Made by a program: the position numbers and the translations under genes. The notes below the pieces were generated by a model. The model saw only the letters and a list, made by a program, of their open reading frames with translations. It had not been told where the DNA came from and searched no databases. From the NCBI GenBank assembly GCA_028748685.1, contig JAJRDU010000141.1:1-39498 (forward strand): DNA of 39,498 nucleotides, written 5' to 3'. This DNA is from Methylococcaceae bacterium. Its GTDB lineage: Bacteria > Pseudomonadota > Gammaproteobacteria > Methylococcales > Methylomonadaceae. Position 1 is the first letter of the stretch. Every line of letters starts with the position of its first letter. Positions 1 through 9,520 of the stretch are shown in pieces.

Positions 1-455
1 TTGCTGATGATTTTCGAGTTTTCGACGATTCGACTTTATCACTTTTGAACAGGCTCATTTTTCTTTTTTGGCCATTCGAGCCAATAATTCCACTCAGTTT
101 AGCGAGTTTTGCAAGTTCCTCTTATTGATTGGGAATTATGGGGATGAGAAACCATGAATTCGGAAAAACCGCCGAATGGCAATATTACCTCGGCGATAGA
201 ACTTGGCCAAACTGTGGCTACTCGTAGAAAATTTCAATCCTTCACCCAATCGATCTGGCCGGACTAGGATAAACCAGTAAGCGTTTACCATCGGCCTGAA
301 AAACGGCAAGGGCACTTTGCCATTCGACAAAGCCCGCATATCCTGAATATACTCAGTCTTGATGTCCTGATCCTGGGCCGCAACCGATGAAATGCGTGTC
401 GCGTAGGGCATTACCCGCTCAGACCAAAACAGGTTCAAGGATTAGACTGATAAAC
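1..455. other. left-edge region without a confident gene
   Basis: This AT-rich stretch precedes the large helicase gene. The first 135 bases contain no convincing gene on either strand. A minus-strand open frame (136-438) is listed separately with low confidence. I see no clear promoter, terminator hairpin or RNA gene. The start of an upstream transcription unit may lie outside the window. Confidence 0.5.
136..438 (-). CDS. possible small hypothetical protein (doubtful)
   Basis: An open frame of 100 codons begins at TTG 438, or at ATG 411 if the better start codon is used. It runs divergently from the helicase gene. I do not recognise the product. The C-terminal half is basic and aromatic-rich, with no transmembrane segment, signal peptide or metal motif. 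No good ribosome site precedes either start. Its 5' end lies only 18 bases from the helicase start. It could be a real small gene, a decayed fragment of something larger, or a chance frame. Nothing in the sequence decides between these. Confidence 0.2.
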   Translation of the reverse strand: MNLFWSERVMPYATRISSVAAQDQDIKTEYIQDMRALSNGKVPLPFFRPMVNAYWFILVRPDRLGEGLKFSTSSHSLAKFYRRGNIAIRRFFRIHGFSSP

Positions 456-3400
456 ATGACACTTGAAAGAACCCGCGCCAAGTGCCTTTGCATCGATATC
501 GAAACCTCCCGTCAGGATAGCTTGAAGCTGCGGGAAATCGGTGCGTATCGGCCGGATACCGATGCCCGCTTGCGCGTATCTGGCAAAGCGGCCGATCTGC
601 TCAATAAACTGGATCAAATCAGTGAAGGAGCGACCTTTGTGTTGGGGCATAACGTGATTGCCTTCGACCAGCCAGCCTTGTCGCTATTGCATCCGGCTCT
701 GGCCCTGCATCGCTTGCCGATGGTGGATACGCTGGAACTGTCGCCGGTGGCGTTTCCGCAAAATCCTTATCACCGGCTGGTCAAGGATTACAAACTCTGC
801 ACGACCACCCGTAACGATCCGGTCCGCGATGCCGAGTTGGCTTACGAATTGTTTCTGGATCAGCGGGCGGCCTTGATCCAGCGAGTCGCCGAGCATCCCG
901 ATGAAGCGCTATGCCTGCATTTTTTACTGGCGCCGGAAAACGGCAAGGGCGTGGCGAATTTCTTTGCCACCTTGCGAGCCGCGTTGCGTCCGACCATGAG
1001 CGAAGTGCAAGCGGCCTGGCGGCGGGCTTCCGACGGCAAGGTGTGCCGCGCCGGACAACAAATCGTAAATGACTATTTTCCCGATCCGGAATGGCACAAG
1101 CCGCTAGCCTACGTGCTGGCCTGGCTGCGGGTGGCGGGCGGCAATTCGGTGTTGCCGCCCTGGGTGAGTTTGTCGTTCCCAAAAACTCGGGAGCTGATCG
1201 CGATCTTGCGCGATGTACCCTGCGGCGATGCCGATTGCGATTGGTGCCGGGAACAGCACGATCTGCTGCAATTGTTGCCGCGCTATTTCCCTGGTATTAG
1301 TCAGTTCAGGCCGTCACCGACCACTGACGACGGCAAGTCCTTGCAGCAAGTCATTGTAGAACACGGCTTTGCCGGTACGCCGACCCTAGCGATTCTACCG
1401 ACCGGCGGCGGCAAGTCCTTGTGTTATCAATTGCCGGCGCTGGCCCGCTTCTACCGCAACGGCAGCCTTACGGTGATTATTTCGCCGCTGCAATCCCTGA
1501 TGAAGGATCAGGTCGATAATCTGGAAGCGCGCGGCATCACCTGCGCCGGTTATATCAACAGTCTGCTGAATCCGCTGGAGCGGCGGGTGATGCTGGATAA
1601 GTTGCGGCTGGGCGATCTGGGTTTGATCTTTGTCGCGCCGGAACAATTTAGAAGCAGCGCTTTTGCCAATGCGTTGGCACACCGGGAAATCGGCGCCTGG
1701 ATATTCGACGAGGCGCATTGCCTGTCGAAATGGGGTCACGATTTTCGCCCGGACTACTTATATGTGTCGCGATTTATCAAGGCCCGGCAAAAGGACAAGC
1801 CGTCTCCGGTGTTCTGTTTTACCGCCACCGCCAAACCGGACGTGGTGCAAGACATAGGCGAGCATTTTCGCAAGCGCCTGAGCATTACGCTGGCGTGTTT
1901 GACCGGCGGCGTCAGCCGCGAGAATCTGCTGTACGAAGTGCATGCGGTGCCGGCTCAAGCCAAATATCCGGAAGTGCTGCGCTTGCTGGAGCACAGCTTG
2001 CGCGACGAGGGCGGCGCCATCGTGTTCTGCGCCCGGCAGAAAACCGTGGAGGAAACGGCCGAATTTTTGAAACAGGCGGGCCTGGATTGCGGCTATTTTC
2101 ACGGCGGCATGCAGCCCGAGCAAAAACGCCAGGTGCAGGAAGCCTTCATCGCCGGCGAGTTGCGGGTGATCGCCGCCACCAATGCCTTCGGCATGGGCGT
2201 GGACAAGGCCGACGTACGGCTGGTGATTCATCTGGATACGCCGGGCTCGCTGGAAAATTATTTGCAGGAAGCCGGCCGGGCCGGTCGTGATCAATACCCC
2301 GCGCGCTGCGTGTTGCTGTATGACGATGTCGATCTGGACGTGCAGTTCCGGCTGCTGCGTAATTCGCGACTGACGCAACACGATATTTACGCGATTTTAA
2401 AAGCTTTACGCAGCATCGAGCGCAAAGACCGCAGCGAAGGTTCGGTGGTGGTCACCAGCGGTGAAATCCTGCTGGAAATTCCGGACAAGCACGGCATCGA
2501 TCCGGACGCCGCCGATGCCGACACCAAGGTCCGCATCGCGGTGGCCTGGTTGGAAGAAGCGCGTTTGCTGGAGCGGCAGGAAAATCATACCCGCGTGTTT
2601 CCTGGCAGTTTGCAGGTTGCCAGTATCGATGAAGCCAGGGTCTTGCTGCAAAAAAAGCTGGGGCCGAATGCCGACATCGAACCTTACATCGCGTTGTTGT
2701 CGCAATTTTTTTACAGCGAAGACGACGAAGGCATCAGTACCGACGACTTGATGCTGGCCACCGGCCGCAATTCCCACGAAGTGCAGCAAATGTTGCGCGA
2801 GCTGGACCGCTTTAAACTGGTCTCCAACGATACCGAAATCGGCGTGACGCTGTACCGCGATCCCGACACGGTGGATAGGCTGGAAGACTTGCGCAAGTTG
2901 GAAGACGCGTTGATCGCCAGCCTGCGGGAGGCGGCGCCGGATGCCGATCAAGAGCAATGGCAAATCCTGAATGTGCGGCGCTTGTGCGATACCTTGCGCC
3001 GCGATGCCTGTGTCGATCTGACGCCGGACAAATTGACGCGCTTGATGAAATCGTTTGCCGAAGCCTTCGGTGACGGCAGCAGCCAGCGCGGGTTTTTCGC
3101 GTTGCGCCCGTTCGGCCAGGATAACCGCTATCTTAAATTGCTGCGGAGCTGGCAGTCGATTGAGGACATCCGCCACAAACGCATGCGGCTGGCTCAGGCC
3201 TTGGTGAATTTTTTTATAGTTCATCGCCAAGGCAACAATCTGCTGGTTACCTGCAAGCAAGGCGACTTGGAAGCGGCCTTGCAAGCCGATCTGACCCTGC
3301 AGGATCTGGATGTGCGCGACTGGAATGTGGCCTTGGCGGCGGCGCTGCTTTATCTGGATAGCAACGAAGTTTTACATCTGGCGCGCGGCAAGGCGGTGTT

Positions 3401-5597
3401 CCGCGCGGCGATGAGCATCCAGCTCAATGCCGAGGCTAGGCGCCGGCAATTCAAAAAATCCGATTACGCCGAACTGGCCTTGCATTACAAGGATAAGATC
3501 ATCCAGGTGCATGTGATGGCGGAATATGCCCGTTTGGCGCTGGGCAAGATTCAAGCGGCGATGGCGTTTATCGTCGATTACTTCGGCATGGACAGGCAAG
3601 AATTCGTGCGCCGCTACTTCGCCGGCCGCCAGGATATCCTGGAAATGGCTGCCACCGAAGCCGCGCACCGGCGCATCCTCACCGACCTGCAAAATCCCGA
3701 ACAACAAGCCATCGTCGCCGCGCCGCCCGAAGGCAGTCAGTTGGTGTTGGCTGGTCCCGGTTCCGGCAAGACCAAGGTCATCGTGCATAGGGTGGCCTGG
3801 TTGCTGCGGGAATGCATGGTGTTGCCGGAAGACATCATGGTGCTGAGCTATAATCGCTCGGCGGCCATCGAAATCCGCAAGCGTTTGTGGGCCTTGATCG
3901 GTGCCGACGCAGCCGGTGTGACGGTGCAAACCCTGCACGGTTTGGCGATGCGTTTGACCGGCACCAGTTATGCGGTGGCCGCCGAGCACGGCGAACAAGT
4001 CGATTTTTCCGCCGTTATCAAAAACGCCACCAATCTCTTGAAACAAGCGGAGCAGGGCGATGACGTTGGTCCGGGCATACAACGCGACCGCTTGCTGTCG
4101 GGCTTGCGCTTTCTACTGGTCGACGAATATCAGGACCTCAATGCCGAGCATTACGAGTTGATCAGCGCCTTGGCCGGGCGGTCGATCAACAGCGAGGAAG
4201 ATAAACTGTACTTGCTGGCGGTGGGCGATGACGATCAAAACATTTACGCCTTTGGTGGCGCGAACGTTCGCTTCATCAAACAGTTCGCCGATGACTATCA
4301 GGCCAAGACCTATTACCTGGTCGAAAACTACCGCTCCACGGCGCATATTATTCATTGCGCAAATCGCGTGGTAGCGTTGGCGCGGGAACGGATGAAAACC
4401 GAGCAGACCATCCAAATCAATTACGCCCGCCGCGATGCACCGGATGGCGGCGAATTTGCCGAACTGGATAGTTTGACTCAGGGCAGGGTGCATATCCTGG
4501 AAACGCCGGTGCGGCTCTATGGCGAAGTCGAGGTGGCGTTGGCCGAACTGATCCGTTTGAATCGGTTGGCAAACTCAGGCCAAATCAGCTATTGGGGCCG
4601 TTTCGCGGTGATCGCCAGGCATTGGGAAACGCTGGAGCCGATGGCGGCCTTGTGCCGGCTGAAGAGTATTCCGGTGCGTTTGATGCGTGATGACTATTTG
4701 TTGGATTTGCATGCCACGCGGGAAGGCTATGGCTTGCTTTCACTACTGAACAAGCAACGGCGAACGGCTCGCAAGCCACGGGTGTTGCTACGTTGGGGTT
4801 CATTATCGCGCTGGTTCAAAAGTCGCTACCGCCATAACTTGGACGACCTGATCGAACACCCGTACCAGGCCATGCTGGCGCAATTCATCATTGCCATCGA
4901 GTCCACCACGCCGGGTCCTCAGCACGTGGTCAGTAACGTCGTCGAAGCGCTTTACGAATTCGGTTCCGGCAGCCAGTCCGGTGAAAACGATAGCCGGCAT
5001 GCACCGTTGTTGTTATTGACGGCGCATAGAGCCAAGGGGCTGGAGTTTGATCATGTCCTGATCCTGGATGGCGGCGGTTGGCAGCAAGCCTTTGACGAGG
5101 AGCGGCGCCTGTACTACGTGGCGATGACCCGTGCCCGTAAAACTTTGACCTTGAGCGCCAGACGGGGCGGGCGCCATAGTTTCGTCCGCGACTGCGAAGA
5201 CCTTTGTCTTAAATCACAACCTAAAACCAGCAACGAATTTCAACAGCTAGGCCTACGCACTTGGGTGGCTAATTCCGCGCAAGTCGTGCTGTCATGGCCC
5301 GGATACTTCGCTGCGGATAAAGCTATTCATCGGGCAATTGCGCAGCTCGATGTTGGTAGTGAATTGATATTGCGTGCCAGGAGTGACGGGCAAACCGGCT
5401 GGGAGCTGGCTGATAAATTCGGCGTGGCGGTCACGCGGATGTCACTGGCCTTTGTAGCGCCGGAAGGCGAAATCATTAAAGTGAGAGTAGCGGCTATTCA
5501 CGCGCGGCAAAAGAAGTCTAGGGATTTGGACGCGCTGAGGTGCGAACATTGGGAAGTGGTTTTGCCGGAAATTTTATATCTGCCGGGAAACAGTTAG
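456..5597 (+). CDS. exonuclease-RecQ-UvrD fusion helicase
   Basis: A 1713-aa protein combines three nucleic-acid engines. Residues 1-160 form a DnaQ-like (DEDD) 3'-5' exonuclease: DIET at 14-17, HNVIAFD at 65-71 and Asp125 within NDPVRDAELAYELF. Residues about 256-268 carry C-x4-C-x2-C-x3-H, a possible zinc knuckle. A RecQ-type SF2 helicase follows: Walker A PTGGGKS with Lys320, DEAH at 418-421 and QEAGRAGRD at 604-612. Residues about 630-1070 match no domain I recognise. A UvrD/PcrA-type SF1 helicase completes the protein: AGPGSGKTK at 1099-1107, DEYQD at 1223-1227, GDDDQNIYAFGG, ENYRS, TAHRAKGLEFDHV and YVAMTRAR. The longer frame opens at 387, but ATG 456 puts the exonuclease motif at the usual distance from the N terminus. 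Ordinary RecQ is about 600 aa. The likely role is DNA repair, replication-fork processing or phage restriction. The substrate is unknown. Its 3' end overlaps the convergent nucleotidyltransferase gene by 24 bp. Confidence 0.9.
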   Translation: MTLERTRAKCLCIDIETSRQDSLKLREIGAYRPDTDARLRVSGKAADLLNKLDQISEGATFVLGHNVIAFDQPALSLLHPALALHRLPMVDTLELSPVAFPQNPYHRLVKDYKLCTTTRNDPVRDAELAYELFLDQRAALIQRVAEHPDEALCLHFLLAPENGKGVANFFATLRAALRPTMSEVQAAWRRASDGKVCRAGQQIVNDYFPDPEWHKPLAYVLAWLRVAGGNSVLPPWVSLSFPKTRELIAILRDVPCGDADCDWCREQHDLLQLLPRYFPGISQFRPSPTTDDGKSLQQVIVEHGFAGTPTLAILPTGGGKSLCYQLPALARFYRNGSLTVIISPLQSLMKDQVDNLEARGITCAGYINSLLNPLERRVMLDKLRLGDLGLIFVAPEQFRSSAFANALAHREIGAWIFDEAHCLSKWGHDFRPDYLYVSRFIKARQKDKPSPVFCFTATAKPDVVQDIGEHFRKRLSITLACLTGGVSRENLLYEVHAVPAQAKYPEVLRLLEHSLRDEGGAIVFCARQKTVEETAEFLKQAGLDCGYFHGGMQPEQKRQVQEAFIAGELRVIAATNAFGMGVDKADVRLVIHLDTPGSLENYLQEAGRAGRDQYPARCVLLYDDVDLDVQFRLLRNSRLTQHDIYAILKALRSIERKDRSEGSVVVTSGEILLEIPDKHGIDPDAADADTKVRIAVAWLEEARLLERQENHTRVFPGSLQVASIDEARVLLQKKLGPNADIEPYIALLSQFFYSEDDEGISTDDLMLATGRNSHEVQQMLRELDRFKLVSNDTEIGVTLYRDPDTVDRLEDLRKLEDALIASLREAAPDADQEQWQILNVRRLCDTLRRDACVDLTPDKLTRLMKSFAEAFGDGSSQRGFFALRPFGQDNRYLKLLRSWQSIEDIRHKRMRLAQALVNFFIVHRQGNNLLVTCKQGDLEAALQADLTLQDLDVRDWNVALAAALLYLDSNEVLHLARGKAVFRAAMSIQLNAEARRRQFKKSDYAELALHYKDKIIQVHVMAEYARLALGKIQAAMAFIVDYFGMDRQEFVRRYFAGRQDILEMAATEAAHRRILTDLQNPEQQAIVAAPPEGSQLVLAGPGSGKTKVIVHRVAWLLRECMVLPEDIMVLSYNRSAAIEIRKRLWALIGADAAGVTVQTLHGLAMRLTGTSYAVAAEHGEQVDFSAVIKNATNLLKQAEQGDDVGPGIQRDRLLSGLRFLLVDEYQDLNAEHYELISALAGRSINSEEDKLYLLAVGDDDQNIYAFGGANVRFIKQFADDYQAKTYYLVENYRSTAHIIHCANRVVALARERMKTEQTIQINYARRDAPDGGEFAELDSLTQGRVHILETPVRLYGEVEVALAELIRLNRLANSGQISYWGRFAVIARHWETLEPMAALCRLKSIPVRLMRDDYLLDLHATREGYGLLSLLNKQRRTARKPRVLLRWGSLSRWFKSRYRHNLDDLIEHPYQAMLAQFIIAIESTTPGPQHVVSNVVEALYEFGSGSQSGENDSRHAPLLLLTAHRAKGLEFDHVLILDGGGWQQAFDEERRLYYVAMTRARKTLTLSARRGGRHSFVRDCEDLCLKSQPKTSNEFQQLGLRTWVANSAQVVLSWPGYFAADKAIHRAIAQLDVGSELILRARSDGQTGWELADKFGVAVTRMSLAFVAPEGEIIKVRVAAIHARQKKSRDLDALRCEHWEVVLPEILYLPGNS

Positions 5598-6176
5598 CGT
5601 TTCCAAATCTCCCGCACTGTCGATATCCAACGCCGCTTCCGGTAACGCTATTTTCAAAAGACTTTCGTCGAATTTCATTAACAGCTTCTTGGCACCCCGG
5701 TCACCCTCAAGATTCAGCAGTTCCCCGAAAAACTCGGTCGGAAACACTGCCGGCACACCGGCGCCGTCCCGGTAATAGCTGGCGACGATACGGCTTGGCT
5801 CGTTTTGCCAGCCGTTTAGCAAGGTCCGAATTTGTTCCGCGCCAATCAACGGTTGATCGCATAACAGGATCACTGCTGAGTTGGCCGAAGCCGGTAAAGC
5901 CCGGATACCGGCGCGAATCGAAGATGCGATTCCTTCCTGCCAGTGTGGATTGACGATTACGCTGGCGCCATTCAGATTGATGGAGGCTTGAATAGCTTCG
6001 GCATGGGCTCCCAGCACCACGACACAACGTTCCTGTAACAATGACCTGGCATTCAGAACCGCATGTTCCAGCAGCGTGCGGTTTTCCCAAACCAGCAATT
6101 GCTTGGGGCTGCCCATGCGAGTGGAGGCGCCGGCGGCCAGAATGACGGCGTAGACGTTATCGAGGGAGGCAGTCAT
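5574..6176 (-). CDS. MobA/MocA-type nucleotidyltransferase for molybdenum cofactor
   Basis: A 200-aa protein of the MobA-like NTP-transferase family. The N-terminal nucleotide-binding signature VILAAGASTRMGSPKQLL and the LLCDQPLI metal-site segment are both present. Family members such as MocA transfer CMP to molybdopterin to give the cytosine dinucleotide cofactor used by xanthine-dehydrogenase-family hydroxylases. Its place directly behind xdhC and the hydroxylase subunits supports that role over GMP transfer. An upstream GTG (6188) is possible, but ATG 6176 has an AGGGGA site about 13 bases ahead, whereas the GTG nearly abuts that site. The start lies inside the 3' end of xdhC (20-bp overlap), which suggests translational coupling. 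The stop overlaps the convergent helicase gene. Confidence 0.85.
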   Translation of the reverse strand: MTASLDNVYAVILAAGASTRMGSPKQLLVWENRTLLEHAVLNARSLLQERCVVVLGAHAEAIQASINLNGASVIVNPHWQEGIASSIRAGIRALPASANSAVILLCDQPLIGAEQIRTLLNGWQNEPSRIVASYYRDGAGVPAVFPTEFFGELLNLEGDRGAKKLLMKFDESLLKIALPEAALDIDSAGDLETLTVSRQI

Positions 6177-7266
6177 GTAAATAGACACTTCCCCTAGGGC
6201 TTAGTTGTCCGCCGCTACGGTCTTTCAGTTCGGCATGAATGCCGGCCATGATGGACAAGGCGATTTCCTCCGGTGTTTCAGCACCTATGTCCAGGCCGAC
6301 CGGGCCGTAAGTCCGCTCGCGAAGACGCTCACCGACGTTTTCCAGGCTTTGCAGCAAACGTTCCCCGCGATGGGCCGGCCCCAACAGGCCGACAAACGGT
6401 ATCGTCGAATCGGCGAGCGCCGCCAGAAACCGCCGGTCATGATCAATATTGTGGGTCATCAAAACCGCGGCGCTAAAGTGGTTCAAATTCAGGTGACGGC
6501 CTAGCGTCTCCGGCCGCAGATGCAGCAATAGGTCGGCTTGCGGAAAACGCGTTTCGTTGAGATAAGCGGGGCGATGATCGGCGATGCTGACTCTCCATCC
6601 CAGCGCCTTGGCACATTGCGCCAGCGGCATGGCATCGTCGCCGGCACCGAGAATCAATAATTGTGATGACGGCTGAATCGGATCGTAAAAGGCTTTGATG
6701 GTCTGGCCGCCGATCGCATGTGCTTCGAGGCGCGGTTTCCCTCGATGCGTCGTTTGCTGATTCGTTGCGCCAAAAGGAAAAGATGACAGTTGCCTGTCTT
6801 CGATGCTGGAAGCCGGTAGAAACAGGCTATGGGCCACCGGGAAATCGGGATGATCCGATTCGCAAATAGTGACCAGAAGCCCTTCCTGATGAGCTTCGCC
6901 GGCATCGGCGATGATATTCAGCGGGCTGAAATCGTCCGCTGCGGTTAACAGTTGCAGGAATATCCTCACCGCGCCGTTGCAGCCCAGCCCCAAACCCCAG
7001 ACTTCGTCGTCGGGCGAGCGCATATCGTAAAACACCGTCTTGGCGGCGCCGGTTTCGAACACCGACCTCGCATGTTCGACCAAGTCCCCCTCGAAACAAC
7101 CGCCACCCAACAGGCCGTTCAATTCGCCGCCACGGGCGATCAACATCCTAGCACCGGCTTTTTGGTAAGTCGAGCCCGCAGTTTCGACGATGGTTGCCAA
7201 TACGAACGGCTCGTTTTGTCCTTGTAGTTGCCGGTAGGCGGCTATCAAGCGGTTGATTTTAGACAC
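6157..7266 (-). CDS. xdhC: XdhC/CoxI family molybdenum-enzyme maturation factor
   Basis: A 369-aa protein of the XdhC/CoxI family. The family binds molybdenum cofactor, promotes its sulfuration and inserts it into xanthine-dehydrogenase-type enzymes in the cytoplasm. The N-terminal XdhC domain shows GLLGGGCFEGDLVEHA and WGLGLGCNGAVRI, two conserved glycine/cysteine segments. The C-terminal half has a Rossmann-type LLILGAGDDAMPLAQCAK. The GTG start at 7266 follows a GGAG site at ideal distance and lies two bases from the stop of the large-subunit gene. This fits its role as the dedicated maturation factor of the hydroxylase encoded just upstream. The name CoxI is used for homologues in carbon monoxide dehydrogenase clusters. 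No CO dehydrogenase genes are seen here. Confidence 0.9.
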   Translation of the reverse strand: MSKINRLIAAYRQLQGQNEPFVLATIVETAGSTYQKAGARMLIARGGELNGLLGGGCFEGDLVEHARSVFETGAAKTVFYDMRSPDDEVWGLGLGCNGAVRIFLQLLTAADDFSPLNIIADAGEAHQEGLLVTICESDHPDFPVAHSLFLPASSIEDRQLSSFPFGATNQQTTHRGKPRLEAHAIGGQTIKAFYDPIQPSSQLLILGAGDDAMPLAQCAKALGWRVSIADHRPAYLNETRFPQADLLLHLRPETLGRHLNLNHFSAAVLMTHNIDHDRRFLAALADSTIPFVGLLGPAHRGERLLQSLENVGERLRERTYGPVGLDIGAETPEEIALSIMAGIHAELKDRSGGQLSPRGSVYLHDCLPR

Positions 7267-7267
7267 G

Positions 7268-9520
7268 CTAACTCCAACTCAAATCGGTACGCGATAACGG
7301 CAATTGTCGCACCCTTTTACCCGTTGCGGCGAATATCGCGTTACAGACCGCTGGCGCCAGCGGCGGTAGGGCCGGCTCGCCGAGGCCCGTCACCGGAAAA
7401 TCGGTTTTCAGAAAATGCACGTCGATCTTGGTCGGCGCATCGGCGATGCGTATCATCGGATAATCGCCGAAATTGCTTTGCACGATGCGGCCCTTGTCGA
7501 TATCCAGCTCCTGAAACATCAGCGCGCCGAGGCCGTCAATCACCGAACCCTGAACCTGGTTTTCCGCGCCGCTGAGATTGACGATTTGCGCGCCGATGTC
7601 GGTCGACACCACGACCCTGTCCACCTTGACCTTGCCTTCCTTCGACACCGTCACTTCCGCCACCTGGGCAATATAGCCACGATGACTAAAATGAAAGGCG
7701 ATGCCCTGGCCCTGGCCACGCGGGAAAGTCTTTTTGCCCCATTCGGCTTTTTCGGCGACATGGTTCAACACGTGTTTCATACGGTTGACGTCGTAAGGAA
7801 TTCCCTGTTCGCCGGTGCCAGGTAAAAAGCCCTTGTCGCCCAGGATTTCCAGTCGAAATGCCAGCGGATCGCGGCCGGCGGCGTGAGCCAGTTCGTCGAT
7901 GAAACTGTGAAATACCCAGGCCAGCACGTTGCTGCGCGGCGCCCGCCACGGCCCCATCGGAATGCCGCATTCCAATGGAGTTTGTTCAATCTTGCAATTG
8001 GGCACCCAGCGGCCCGGAAACTCGTCGCCGGACAAGTTGGCCCCACTACCCAATTCCAGATTGGCCTTACCATCCTTGAAAACCGAGTGAGAGAAGGTCA
8101 CGAAATGGTTGTGCCAGGCCGTCAGTTTTCCAATGCTATCAATCCCTCCGCGCAGGTAATGGAAACCGCCGGCGCGAAACTGGTCGTGCTGCAAATCGTC
8201 CTCGCGGGTCCAGGTCAACTTGACCGGACCCTTGACTCGTTGGGCAATAGCCGCCGCCTCGATGATGTAATCCGGGATCAATCGCCTGCCGAATCCGCCG
8301 CCGCTACGGGTAATATGCAACGTGATCTTATCCTTGGGAATGCCCAACACCTCGGTGACGATCTTTTGGCCGGCTTCAGGGTTCTGGGTCGGCGCCCAGA
8401 TTTCGATGCCGCCGTCCTTGAACCAGGCCGTGGCGTTTTGCGGCTCGATGCTGGCGTGGGAAATAAAAGGGTAGCGATAAGTCGCTTCCACTGTTTTGGC
8501 CGCACCTGCCAACGCGGTTTCGACATCGCCGTCGTTACGCAACACTTCGCCGCCGGCTTGTTTGAACAATGTCTCGGCCTTGGCGGCAAAGCCCGCCCAA
8601 CTTTGCTCGGCAACCTTGCCTTCGTCCCAGACCACTTTGAGCCGTTTACGCGCGCTGAAGGCCGCCCAGGTCGAATCGGCGACGATCGCCACGCCGGGCA
8701 GCAAGCCTTTCAGATTGGCGGTGCCGTCTATCACGAACGCATTGCGGACGCCGGGCAGGGCTTTGACTTCCTCGAGATTAGCGCTAATCACCTTGCCGGC
8801 AAAGGCGGGCGATTTGACGTAGGTCGCATACAGCAAACCCGGTAATTGCACATCGATGCCAAACAGGGGCTTGCCGGTGACGATGCCCGGATTGTCGACG
8901 CCGCCGATGCGGGTGCCCAACAACTTAAACTCGAGCGGGTTTTTCAAGCGCACCGCATCGGCGGGCGGAACCGCCAGCTTGGCTGCTGTGGGGACCAGTT
9001 TTCCGTACTCCAACTTGCGGCCGCTGGCCGGATGATGCACGGCGCTGTCCTGGGCCACCAACTCTTCGGCCGGCAGTTTCCAGGTCAGCGCGGCGGCCTG
9101 AATCAACATGGTCCGCGCGGTGGCGCCCAGTTTATGAAACTCTTCGTAATTGGTCGGCGTCGAGCGTGAGCCTCCGGCGCTTTGGCTGCCGTAAATCGGG
9201 TCAAGGTCGCCTTGTACGATCTCGACATCTCGCCAGTTGACTTCCAATTCCTCGGCGATGATCATGGGCAGCGAAGTCTTGATTCCCTGGCCGATCTCCG
9301 GCTGTTTGCTGATCAATGTGACTTTACCGTCAGGAGCGATGCGGATAAAGGCGTTGGGTCTGAATTCGTTGGCATTCAAGGTAGAGGAAGGTTTGGAAAC
9401 CAGTTTTTCGGCACTGTTGGCGGCATTGAAATAAACCCCCAGTACCAGGCCGCCGCCGGCTAATGCCGACGTGCGTAGAAAGTCGCGGCGAGCGGGATTG
9501 ATGGGCGTATCGACGCTCAT
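7268..9520 (-). CDS. iorB: molybdopterin-binding large subunit, isoquinoline 1-oxidoreductase beta type
   Basis: A 750-aa molybdenum hydroxylase catalytic subunit of the xanthine-dehydrogenase/aldehyde-oxidase superfamily, closest in layout to single-chain IorB. It begins with a twin-arginine signal ([14 protein letters not shown] from residue 11), so the folded enzyme is probably exported to the periplasm. Conserved segments include RSGGGFGRR in the middle and [18 protein letters not shown] near the C terminus, where the Glu fits the catalytic base of the family. The frame stays open upstream to 9919, but that extension lies inside iorA in another frame. ATG 9520 has a strong AAGGAGG site and overlaps the iorA stop as ATGA. 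Family members hydroxylate N-heterocycles or oxidise aldehydes. The substrate here cannot be read from sequence. Confidence 0.88.
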   Translation of the reverse strand: MSVDTPINPARRDFLRTSALAGGGLVLGVYFNAANSAEKLVSKPSSTLNANEFRPNAFIRIAPDGKVTLISKQPEIGQGIKTSLPMIIAEELEVNWRDVEIVQGDLDPIYGSQSAGGSRSTPTNYEEFHKLGATARTMLIQAAALTWKLPAEELVAQDSAVHHPASGRKLEYGKLVPTAAKLAVPPADAVRLKNPLEFKLLGTRIGGVDNPGIVTGKPLFGIDVQLPGLLYATYVKSPAFAGKVISANLEEVKALPGVRNAFVIDGTANLKGLLPGVAIVADSTWAAFSARKRLKVVWDEGKVAEQSWAGFAAKAETLFKQAGGEVLRNDGDVETALAGAAKTVEATYRYPFISHASIEPQNATAWFKDGGIEIWAPTQNPEAGQKIVTEVLGIPKDKITLHITRSGGGFGRRLIPDYIIEAAAIAQRVKGPVKLTWTREDDLQHDQFRAGGFHYLRGGIDSIGKLTAWHNHFVTFSHSVFKDGKANLELGSGANLSGDEFPGRWVPNCKIEQTPLECGIPMGPWRAPRSNVLAWVFHSFIDELAHAAGRDPLAFRLEILGDKGFLPGTGEQGIPYDVNRMKHVLNHVAEKAEWGKKTFPRGQGQGIAFHFSHRGYIAQVAEVTVSKEGKVKVDRVVVSTDIGAQIVNLSGAENQVQGSVIDGLGALMFQELDIDKGRIVQSNFGDYPMIRIADAPTKIDVHFLKTDFPVTGLGEPALPPLAPAVCNAIFAATGKRVRQLPLSRTDLSWS

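Noticed and set aside
387-455. Upstream in-frame extension of the large helicase
   Set aside because: It adds 23 residues unlike the exonuclease N terminus. ATG 456 gives the normal distance to the DIET motif.
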